Positions 57,105 to 64,000 of a DNA stretch of 64,000 nucleotides are shown here, one piece after another. Each line of letters opens with the position of its first letter. Position 1 is the first letter of the stretch. The notes under the pieces were generated by a model. It saw only the letters and a list, made by a program, of their open reading frames with translations. It was not told the DNA's origin and did no database searches. A program made the position numbers and the translations under genes. The stretch comes from M3007 sp964539805 (GTDB lineage Bacteria > Bacteroidota > Bacteroidia > Chitinophagales > Saprospiraceae): contig CAZIKN010000007.1 of the NCBI GenBank assembly GCA_964539805.1, positions 1 to 64,000 of the forward strand, written 5' to 3'.

Positions 57105-59159
57105 ATGAATGCTCTCCATAATTATGTAATGGGCCAATGGCTACCCGGTGACGGCGACGGCATTGCACAATATCACGCCCTAAGTGGCGAAATTATATGC
57201 ACGGCCAGCAGCGAAGGCCTCGACTTTGCAAAAATATTAGCCTATGGCCGTGAAAGGGGCGGCTCGACCCTGCGCCACATGAGCTTCCACGAGCGGGGGC
57301 GCATGCTCAAAGCATTGGCCCTTTACCTGATGGACCGCAAGGACAAATACTATCAGGTCAGCCACATGACCGGAGCTACACGCGCCGATAGTTGGGTGGA
57401 CATTGAAGGAGGCATAGGCAACCTGTTCGCCAACAGCAGTTTGCGCCGCCGATTCCCTGATCAGCCTTATTATGTAGAGGGTGATGCCGTGCGGCTGAGC
57501 AAAGAAGGCGGCTTTATGGGCCATCACGTACTGGTGCCCAAAAAGGGTGTGGCCGTGCACATCAATGCTTTTAATTTCCCTATATGGGGCATGTTGGAAA
57601 AAGTGGCGGTCAATTTTATGGCCGGTATGCCTGCTGTGGTCAAAGCCAGTGAGCAGACCTCCTTTCTGACCGAGGCTATGGTGCGCGACATTATTTCCAG
57701 TGGAATTTTGCCGGAAGGGGCCTTGCAATTGGTCGTTGGCAGCGGGCGCGGCATTTTGGATCCCGTTCAAAGCCAGGATGTGGTCACTTTTACTGGTTCG
57801 GCAGAAACAGGAAAAAAACTCAAGGCCCATCCCGCTCTGTTGCGCCATTCCGTGCCCTTTACCATGGAGGCGGATTCGCTCAATGCCGCCATTTTGGGTG
57901 AAGATGCCATGCCTGGCACCCCGGAATTTGACCTTTTTATCAAAGAATGTCGGCGCGAAATAGTGACCAAAGCGGGCCAAAAATGTACAGCCATTCGGCG
58001 AATCATGGTTCCGGAGAAGTATTTGGAGGATGTACAAAAGGCATTGGTGAAAGAATTGGCCAAAACTACGGTTGGCGACCCTTCCGTGGAAGGCGTACGC
58101 ATGGGTGCACTGATCAATCGCCGACAATTGTCACGTGTCCAGGAAAAATTGAGTGTACTTCTTGAAAAAACACCCGCTATTTATGGCAATCTGGAAGAAT
58201 TTGAGGTAGTAGGAGCAGATAGGTCAAAAGGTGCATTTCACCCTCCCGTGCTGCTGCTAAATGATAAGCCATTTGTCAAAAAAATGACCCATGAAACAGA
58301 GTGCTTTGGCCCTGTTTCCACACTTATGCCTTATAAAAACATAGAAAAAGCCATTGAATTGGCCAATATGGGCAAAGGTTCCTTGGTCAGCACCATCTGT
58401 ACCGCAGATCAGGGCGTGATGCGCGAATACATGCTGGAGGCCGCTGCTTTTCACGGGCGTATATTGTTCCTCAACCGGCACAGTGCCAAGGAAAGCACTG
58501 GACACGGCTCACCCCTGCCCAATTTAGTGCACGGCGGTCCTGGCCGTGCTGGCGGCGGGGAGGAAATGGGGGGCATGCGTGGAATCCTGCACTACATGCA
58601 GCGAACCGCCATACAAGGCCATCCCAGTGATATTACCGCCATTACCCAACAATACCAATCAGGTGCTACCCAAACCGAAACGCCCGTCCACCCTTTCAAA
58701 AAACATTTTGACGAGTTATTTGTGGGCGAAACGCTCATCACAGCCAAGCACACCGTTTCGGAAGCCGATATCCACAACTTTGCCAATGTGAGCGGTGATA
58801 ATTTTTATGCCCACATGGATGCCACGGCCCTTGAGGGCACCCCGTTTGCCGGGCGCGTGGCGCATGGCTATTTTGTGCTGTCCAAAGCCGCCGGCCTGTT
58901 TGTTGATGCCAAAAAAGGCCCGGTATTGCTGAATTATGGCTTGGATGAATGCCGTTTTATCAAACCCGTTTACCCGGGCATGACCATCGGTGTAAAACTA
59001 ACCGTAAAGGAAAAAACAGCTCAGGAAACCGACCCCAGCAAGGAAGGTATTGCTGCCATCCCACGCGGAATTGTCAAGTGGTTAGTGGATGTATATGACG
59101 AAACGGGCGAATCCGTGGCCATAGCGACGATTTTGACGATGGTGAGGAGGGTTAATTGA
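57105..59159 (+). CDS. paaZ: PaaZ-type bifunctional aldehyde dehydrogenase/enoyl-CoA hydratase
   Basis: The 684-residue protein has an aldehyde dehydrogenase part (1-520; NAFNFPIWGMLEKVAVNFMA, VTFTGSAETGKKLKAH, FTMEADSLNAAILG with catalytic Glu near 256, GQKCTAIRRIMVP with catalytic Cys near 294) and a C-terminal MaoC-like hydratase part (540-680; NFANVSGDNFYAHMDATALE, GRVAHGYFVLSKAAGLF). This is the layout of PaaZ, which opens oxepin-CoA and oxidises the resulting semialdehyde in aerobic phenylacetate degradation. Other paa genes (paaABCDE, paaK) are not in the window, so the gene stands alone and could serve another CoA-aldehyde route. A run of TGTGATGATG repeats follows at 59168. Confidence 0.92.
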   Translation: MNALHNYVMGQWLPGDGDGIAQYHALSGEIICTASSEGLDFAKILAYGRERGGSTLRHMSFHERGRMLKALALYLMDRKDKYYQVSHMTGATRADSWVDIEGGIGNLFANSSLRRRFPDQPYYVEGDAVRLSKEGGFMGHHVLVPKKGVAVHINAFNFPIWGMLEKVAVNFMAGMPAVVKASEQTSFLTEAMVRDIISSGILPEGALQLVVGSGRGILDPVQSQDVVTFTGSAETGKKLKAHPALLRHSVPFTMEADSLNAAILGEDAMPGTPEFDLFIKECRREIVTKAGQKCTAIRRIMVPEKYLEDVQKALVKELAKTTVGDPSVEGVRMGALINRRQLSRVQEKLSVLLEKTPAIYGNLEEFEVVGADRSKGAFHPPVLLLNDKPFVKKMTHETECFGPVSTLMPYKNIEKAIELANMGKGSLVSTICTADQGVMREYMLEAAAFHGRILFLNRHSAKESTGHGSPLPNLVHGGPGRAGGGEEMGGMRGILHYMQRTAIQGHPSDITAITQQYQSGATQTETPVHPFKKHFDELFVGETLITAKHTVSEADIHNFANVSGDNFYAHMDATALEGTPFAGRVAHGYFVLSKAAGLFVDAKKGPVLLNYGLDECRFIKPVYPGMTIGVKLTVKEKTAQETDPSKEGIAAIPRGIVKWLVDVYDETGESVAIATILTMVRRVN

Positions 59160-59167
59160 CGGGGGAA

Positions 59168-59185
59168 TGTGATGATGTGATGATG
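59168..59185. repeat. TGTGATGATG repeat run
   Basis: TGTGATGATGTGATGATG follows the paaZ stop closely. It is related to the TGTGATAAT repeats at 28129-28165. The remaining 120 bases up to 59309 hold no recognisable gene. Confidence 0.55.
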
Positions 59186-59309
59186 GGCGGAAGATTCTTC
59201 GCACACTGCGGGTAAACCTGCCCTTTTCTGCGGGAAATCCTAACATACTGCGGGCTTAAGGGCGGGTATTAATTTCCGATTTCCTCATCAGGGCTTTCTT
59301 ACTTATGGA

Positions 59310-60002
59310 TCAATCCGGTTTTTTCCTATCAAACCTATTTCCAAAAATCAGCATTGCGTCAATGCCATAATATGGCCAATTGCGATTCCAATTGGCTTGC
59401 AAACCAATTTCAAAGCCAGCAAAATCGCTACCTTCAAATCCCATTCCGACCGAGCTCCTTAGCGACAAACCAAGTGCGTTTTTTTTGTCTCTTTTGTAAT
59501 TATAATTTCTGCTACAGGAGGTGTACCCAAAAAAGGTATCTCTTGTGCATGGGTTAAGCACGGGCGTAAAATTATCGGCAACCGCGGAGAATACTACAGA
59601 TGGCCCTGCTTCTATACTCAAAAAAGATCTTTCAGTACCCATTTTAAACTCCTTTAATGCCCGAAGCGAAAAAAATATCAATTGATCATCCTTAACCTGG
59701 TCACTGCCTTCCCCCAAAAGCCCTCGCCCGCCATCAAAATCACGAGGTTGGTTTTTGGCTGATCGCCCCCGCCAATTTAAACTCAACGTCTGGCCCCAGC
59801 CCTTGTCATTCAAGCCTCCAACCAATAATTGAGCACTTAAAGGAAGGCTAATGCCAAATCCAACATAAGCACTGCCCGTACTTGATGTACTGGTATCAGG
59901 CACGCTAAAATCAATTTGAGCGGATAAGGAATTCATAAACCCTACAATGAATGGACTCCATACCAACAATAAAAGTAGTATAAAACGAGGTTGTATTTTC
60001 AT
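59310..60002 (-). CDS. putative outer membrane or secreted beta-rich protein
   Basis: The 230-residue product starts with a hydrophobic signal segment (about 1-29, ending LSAQ). The rest alternates polar and hydrophobic strands (STGSAYVGFGISLPLSAQLL, WGQTLSLNWRGRSAKNQPRD, LGLSLRSSVGMGFEGSDFAG, FEIGLQANWNRNWPYYGIDA) and ends IFGNRFDRKKPD, which suits a small barrel. Two Cys (CTRDTFFGYTSC) may form a disulfide. I recognise no family. The -7 box TACTTTTG (60014-60007) sits just 4 bases before ATG 60002, so the message would be leaderless, or the true start is further in. Confidence 0.65.
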   Translation of the reverse strand: MKIQPRFILLLLLVWSPFIVGFMNSLSAQIDFSVPDTSTSSTGSAYVGFGISLPLSAQLLVGGLNDKGWGQTLSLNWRGRSAKNQPRDFDGGRGLLGEGSDQVKDDQLIFFSLRALKEFKMGTERSFLSIEAGPSVVFSAVADNFTPVLNPCTRDTFFGYTSCSRNYNYKRDKKNALGLSLRSSVGMGFEGSDFAGFEIGLQANWNRNWPYYGIDAMLIFGNRFDRKKPD

Positions 60003-60006
60003 ACGG

Positions 60007-60014
60007 CAAAAGTA
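60007..60014 (-). promoter_or_regulatory. -7 element at start of beta-rich protein gene
   Basis: Minus strand TACTTTTG is a perfect TAnnTTTG. It ends 4 bases before ATG 60002. Confidence 0.5.
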
Positions 60015-60083
60015 TCGCTGATGGTCAAGGGAAGTAAATGACGACAGTCAATAGAGAGAATGATCTTTAACTATAATTCCATG

Positions 60084-60671
60084 TCAAAGGCTATGCCCTC
60101 TTGTCCCCAACAATCTTTCCAAAAACGGCTGGGCCTTTTTAAAATTTTTCCGGTGTAAACGGTACACCATGATGTCCTGCACCAATAAAAACACACCCTG
60201 CACGATCACCGACCAACCAAAGCCCAACCACAGGTCGCGGTGTGCCACCTCGCAGGCAAAACTGTGCTCGCGCAAAAAAAGCCCGACGAACACGTAGGCA
60301 CTGTCAATGCCGATATTCAGGAACATCAGTTTTTCCACGTGTCGCTGTGATTCGAAGCGTTCAAAAGCGCCGCGCCTAAATTTTCGGTAAAAGGTATGGG
60401 CCAAAATGGCCATAACGATGACGAAATTGATCAGGCCCCAAATTACGCCCATCATCCAGAAATAATAAGCAGCACCCGTCAGGAATATAATGGCCATCGC
60501 CCCGCCCGCGATATTGAGCAGGCTCCACCAACCCAATATCACTAAATGCTTGCGCAGGATCAGGCGAAAGCGATGGTCAAAGTCCGACAACTCATCATGT
60601 GTAATATCCAGATCAAGTGGCCGCTGCAACTCAGTAAACAAAAACCGGAAATGGTGCCATTTTAAGTTCAT
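60084..60671 (-). CDS. four-helix membrane protein
   Basis: The 195-residue protein has four hydrophobic helices: LVILGWWSLLNIAGGAMAII, YYFWMMGVIWGLINFVIVMA, FLNIGIDSAYVFVGLFLREH and GFGWSVIVQGVFLLVQDIMV, with charged loops (RKFRRGAFERFESQRHVEKL) and a basic C-terminus. It resembles the DUF6992 membrane family of Bacteroidota from memory, which is tentative. ATG 60671 is chosen; an upstream start at 60719 would add a segment (MTHIIGKKETTREFCP) without family sense. It lies between two minus-strand genes, 81 bases before the beta-rich protein gene. Function unknown. Confidence 0.72.
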   Translation of the reverse strand: MNLKWHHFRFLFTELQRPLDLDITHDELSDFDHRFRLILRKHLVILGWWSLLNIAGGAMAIIFLTGAAYYFWMMGVIWGLINFVIVMAILAHTFYRKFRRGAFERFESQRHVEKLMFLNIGIDSAYVFVGLFLREHSFACEVAHRDLWLGFGWSVIVQGVFLLVQDIMVYRLHRKNFKKAQPFLERLLGTRGHSL

Positions 60672-60745
60672 GGGACAAAATTCCCTCGTCGTCTCCTTTT
60701 TGCCAATGATGTGCGTCAATTTGCAATATGATCCTTAAGTGCAAC

Positions 60746-63700
60746 TTAATGGACGATCAGTTTGCCCATGCCTACCAAATTGCCTTGTTTGTCTTCTACT
60801 TTGTAGGCGTAAATGCCGGATGTCATATGGGCTCGTTCTATGGTGTATTGGCTACCCGACACGCGTTGTTGCTGCACTATCCTGCCCAACATATCGGTCA
60901 AGGTGATTTGATGATCATAAAAAACACCATTGTTTAATCGAATAATCGCGCTTTCCCGCATCGGATTAGGTGATACCGCAGTCGTGTTGTTTTTAGAAAC
61001 AGCCGCTTCCGTGGTATTCGTAACTTGCTGAATTTGAACCGTATGCAAGGTGGTATTGGTCACAATGGGGCTGTTGAAGTCAAAATATATTTCCGCCTTG
61101 TTGAAGATTTTGCTGCCCAAAGGCACATTTGCCGACTGTGCTAATCTAAATGACACAAAACCCTGCGAAGCCGCCACATTTTTATGGCTGTCCGGTAGCA
61201 TAATCTGGTCAAAGCGGAAGCTCAGCGTGCCATTACCACTCAATGACCAGCTGTATGGGTGCGATGAAGCGCCAGGCACTACGGAAGCTGGATCAAGCCA
61301 GGCAGACAATGTATCGCGAATGACCACCGTGAATGCCGTATCGGTGCCTGTGTTTTGAAAACGGATCATGTACTCCAAGTCCTGACCCGGGCGAATCCGA
61401 TTTTGAGGGCCATAACCCAAGGGGAAGCCCGTCTTGTCGTTCGGATCATACGCGCCCACATTTTGAGCGCAGAATACGTCGTGCGCGGGCCGTGAGCCGT
61501 TTACGGCAAACTGATTGACAAACCCCTGGCTGTTAAAGCCATTACATCCTTCCTTAAAAGCCAATGCCAACGTGGAAAATGGATGATTCGGCTCTTGTTC
61601 AGATTCTATGCGCATGGTACGACCCTGTGCAGGCAGTACAACATTCATTTCTTCAAAAGGCCCGTACTGTTTGGGGCCGCCGCGCAACACCACATCATCC
61701 TCAACAATAACATATTCCAAGGATTGCGATGTAAAAGGGCTGTTGTTTTTCAAGGACAAGCGGATGGAATCTCCAAGGCAGGTAGCAGAAGCCTCTATAT
61801 CGGCCCCTGACCATGAGGGCAATGGGTTGCACAGGGTATCAGGCCATGCATGGGCTTCAATGCAATGGGTTTGGCCCAGAACGGTTGAATCACAATCCAC
61901 ATGCGCCACAAAACTGAAATCGCCACATTCCTCCAATAAAACCCGGCCCAATTGAAAACGATAGGTATTGGGGCCAATATGGGTATATGCCTGCGAAGCA
62001 GAAACCATGCTCAAATATGGATCAAGTTCAAGATCAATGTAAGCGCTGTCCGCAACCTCGCCTCCCACGTTGCAATAGTTTACGTATACCGTATTGTCAA
62101 AGCATCTTCTCAACCTGGGTGCAGATACATCCACTTGCATCAGGGCGCATTCCATTACGGCCAATGCTGTAAAATCTGCCGTGTCTGCTGACAAATGGCT
62201 CTCCAAATAAACCGTTTTCAGGTCATCACATACATCCCACCAAACATCATTGGAGGGCCTTACAGACACTTCATATATGCCTGTATCGGGCAAAAAGGCT
62301 TCATATTTGCCCGTTTGGGCATTTGGTGTGACATAAAACATCTGTTCTCCCTCAATGGTAACAGGCCATTTAAGCGGGTCTTGTGCATCGGGGGTGCTGC
62401 ATTCTGCATCGGCATCTTTTTGGATATGGCCCCTTATGTAGCCGCCAACATGGGTGGATTGGGTAGTTCGGTAAAGCCCCGTGCCCTCAACACTGGCATA
62501 AACATAACCGTCAGGTGAAACAAACAAGCGCGTGATGTAGCGATCAGTTGCCTTTGAGGGCAATGATTTGCCGAACCATGATTCGCCCTGATCTGTTGTT
62601 GTCATGATCTCAATATTTGAGTTGCTTTTGTTTTCCAGCGTTAAAAATATATGGCCCAATGTATTGATTACTACACTGTAGTCAACGGGCAACGTGTACT
62701 GTGGTGGCAGTTCAAAGCTTGTCCAACTTGTACCCTCATCTTGACTGCTTGAAATAAGGTATGACTGATTGCCGGAGGGGTAAATCACGGAGATTTGGCC
62801 GCCGGCTCCGATGTGAAATTTATTGTAAAATAGTTCATGCTTAAATCCTTGTGGGGATACTACAGTACCGGAGAAATCAACTGGATCCACACGCATCAAA
62901 TCCCCTGAGGCAGAACTAAAGCCAAATAAGTAGCCTGAAGGGTGTATTTGCATGTAATTTATGCCGCCATAAGAAGGCTGAACAAAATTCCAGCTCGCCC
63001 CAAGGTCATCCGACCAGTAAAAGCCACTTTGTCCTTGTTTCGTGGTACCTTGGCAGATCAATTTTTTGCTTGAAGGGTGAAATATCAATTCTCTGGGATA
63101 GAAATCACCCAGATACCGCGGGGTATAACTTTGGCCACCATCCAAAGAAACAACAACCGTATCCAGACTCTTTATGATGGCCAGTGTATCCGCGTTTAAT
63201 GCTGAAAAATAGTCTTTTTCAGTACTGAGAAACCGTACTGCACCAATATAATCCCAACTTTCACTCTTGTTGCCGGATATGGCAACGCCTCCGTTGATTA
63301 TTGCAAACAGGGTTGACTCCGAAGCAAAAGCAATATGCTTAATACTCGCCTGTGCAAGCCCTTTGGTGGCCAAAGCCCAGGTATTGCCACCGTCTTCAGA
63401 ACGGATATAGTTGCCCCAATTACTACTGAAGCCCAACAATGACTGATCATCAAATACCCAGGCAATAGTATTGGGACGCGCAATGGAACTGTAGCTGATT
63501 GGAGACCAATTTGTACCATTATCTTCCGATACAAACCTCTTTGAAGCGTTGTCTATAAAATAGACCTTGCCATTTGTAGCGGCATAGATACTGTTAATGG
63601 CAACATTGTGTGATAGTAATTGAACCCAATTGTCGCCACGGTCAAACGAACGATACAGTTTGGTGCCCTGAATGGCATAAAGGGTATCCAAACTTTGGGC

Positions 63701-64000
63701 AAGCACAATGTTGTTGATCAAACTATTGTTCATCAGCGGCCAGGTAAGACCATTGTCAACAGAATAATGAAGGGCTGCACCATCCTGAGCGCGTAATATC
63801 CATAGACCATGGCCTAAATCATCAATACGCTGAAAATTATAAGGCGCTCCGCCCGAAACAACCAATGACCAGTTGCTCCCACCATCATTTGAACGATAGA
63901 CATTTTTATTGAATATATCAATGGTCAACAAAACACCTGACCTCATTTGGTACAAAAAAAGCCCCGGGAAATCCGCTGTAACAATGTTCCAGTTTTCTCC
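60746..64000 (-). CDS. large BNR/VPS10-like repeat protein with T9SS sorting domain, 5' end outside window
   Basis: At least 1084 codons are open from the right edge to TAA at 60746. The upstream part (64000 to about 62460) encodes repeated BNR/Asp-box motifs (SNDGGSNWSLV, SEDNGTNWSPIS, SEDGGNTWALATK, TTDQGESWFGKSL), the fold of VPS10/sialidase-type propellers. Then comes a region with DPNDKTGFPLGYGPQNRIRP, RFQNTGTDTAFTVVIRDTLS and NKAEIYFDFNSPIVTNTTLH, a DUF7619/DUF11-type domain of adhesins, and at the C-terminus a T9SS type A domain (SPNPMRESAIIRLNNGVFYD, LTDMLGRIVQQQRV, TSGIYAYKV). No stop or Met start lies in the first 45 bases at the edge (frame GENWNIVTADFPG...), so the N-terminus is missing. 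Confidence 0.92.
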   Translation of the reverse strand, partial: GENWNIVTADFPGLFLYQMRSGVLLTIDIFNKNVYRSNDGGSNWSLVVSGGAPYNFQRIDDLGHGLWILRAQDGAALHYSVDNGLTWPLMNNSLINNIVLAQSLDTLYAIQGTKLYRSFDRGDNWVQLLSHNVAINSIYAATNGKVYFIDNASKRFVSEDNGTNWSPISYSSIARPNTIAWVFDDQSLLGFSSNWGNYIRSEDGGNTWALATKGLAQASIKHIAFASESTLFAIINGGVAISGNKSESWDYIGAVRFLSTEKDYFSALNADTLAIIKSLDTVVVSLDGGQSYTPRYLGDFYPRELIFHPSSKKLICQGTTKQGQSGFYWSDDLGASWNFVQPSYGGINYMQIHPSGYLFGFSSASGDLMRVDPVDFSGTVVSPQGFKHELFYNKFHIGAGGQISVIYPSGNQSYLISSSQDEGTSWTSFELPPQYTLPVDYSVVINTLGHIFLTLENKSNSNIEIMTTTDQGESWFGKSLPSKATDRYITRLFVSPDGYVYASVEGTGLYRTTQSTHVGGYIRGHIQKDADAECSTPDAQDPLKWPVTIEGEQMFYVTPNAQTGKYEAFLPDTGIYEVSVRPSNDVWWDVCDDLKTVYLESHLSADTADFTALAVMECALMQVDVSAPRLRRCFDNTVYVNYCNVGGEVADSAYIDLELDPYLSMVSASQAYTHIGPNTYRFQLGRVLLEECGDFSFVAHVDCDSTVLGQTHCIEAHAWPDTLCNPLPSWSGADIEASATCLGDSIRLSLKNNSPFTSQSLEYVIVEDDVVLRGGPKQYGPFEEMNVVLPAQGRTMRIESEQEPNHPFSTLALAFKEGCNGFNSQGFVNQFAVNGSRPAHDVFCAQNVGAYDPNDKTGFPLGYGPQNRIRPGQDLEYMIRFQNTGTDTAFTVVIRDTLSAWLDPASVVPGASSHPYSWSLSGNGTLSFRFDQIMLPDSHKNVAASQGFVSFRLAQSANVPLGSKIFNKAEIYFDFNSPIVTNTTLHTVQIQQVTNTTEAAVSKNNTTAVSPNPMRESAIIRLNNGVFYDHQITLTDMLGRIVQQQRVSGSQYTIERAHMTSGIYAYKVEDKQGNLVGMGKLIVH

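Noticed and set aside
57237..58127. 296-codon open frame on the minus strand within paaZ
   Set aside because: It lies antisense to an intact, conserved paaZ frame and its translation is Cys/His-rich with no known domain; it is a codon-bias shadow.
1..64000. CRISPR arrays, transposases, integrases, phage genes, rRNA
   Set aside because: No regularly spaced repeats of 25-40 bases and no such proteins were found on either strand; the beta-helix and propeller repeats are protein repeats, not DNA arrays.

Overview
The window looks like the chromosome of a free-living member of the Bacteroidota, most likely close to the Saprospiraceae or Chitinophagia; this is inferred from gene content, not from a marker-gene search. 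Four surface or secreted proteins end in type IX secretion (T9SS) sorting domains, and a PorE-like T9SS accessory protein is present. Families typical of the phylum occur: DUF4295 beside L28/L33, DUF5686, GLPGLI, MbnP, and OMP beta-barrels with CarboxypepD-reg domains. Many start sites lie behind the Bacteroidota -7 element TAnnTTTG, often with TTG or TTTG about 16 to 22 bases further upstream, and purine-rich Shine-Dalgarno sequences are not evident.

Region 1 to 9.1 kb: a T9SS-exported beta-helix protein, a metal-receptor-type binding protein preceded by a 55-residue small ORF, a subtilisin-like protease whose catalytic Asp position reads Glu, tRNA-Arg(ACG) followed by rpmB-rpmG-DUF4295 and a strong terminator, an SGNH hydrolase broken by an in-frame TGA, and a PlsC-type acyltransferase. 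Region 9.2 to 20.2 kb: a large PorE-like protein whose C-terminus carries four SPOR-like repeats instead of an OmpA domain, a DUF2167 membrane protein, a kbl-aminotransferase pair, a crystallin-like secreted protein, a thioredoxin-fold lipoprotein, and a PspC-like / half-asparaginase / [2Fe-2S] ferredoxin cluster.

Region 20.3 to 36 kb: a TonB-dependent receptor, a guanyl-specific ribonuclease lipoprotein behind a 27-bp inverted repeat, a T9SS-exported serine beta-lactamase-like hydrolase, an AraC regulator, a biotin-carrier protein, a rhomboid protease, a DUF5686 outer-membrane protein, an AT-rich gene combining tandem repeats with a class C beta-lactamase-like domain (probably acquired), an AspT/YidE-type transporter and a polytopic membrane protein.

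Region 36 to 44.6 kb is the most coherent functional cluster: endonuclease/phosphatase-like lipase-nuclease family protein, two MbnP-like proteins, a MauG/MbnH-type diheme enzyme, a trypsin-like protease with dockerin-like repeats, a TlpA-like thioredoxin and a bifunctional nuclease. The MbnP-MbnP-MbnH group suggests a periplasmic or surface copper-binding system in which a tryptophan is oxidised.

Region 44.6 to 64 kb: hutH, a translationally coupled OMP / alpha-beta hydrolase / GLPGLI operon, a small beta-barrel protein, a fused FAD/Fe-S dehydrogenase, mutS2, paaZ, two small membrane or surface proteins, and the 3' part of a very large BNR-repeat T9SS protein that runs off the right edge. 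No CRISPR array, insertion sequence, prophage or rRNA was seen.
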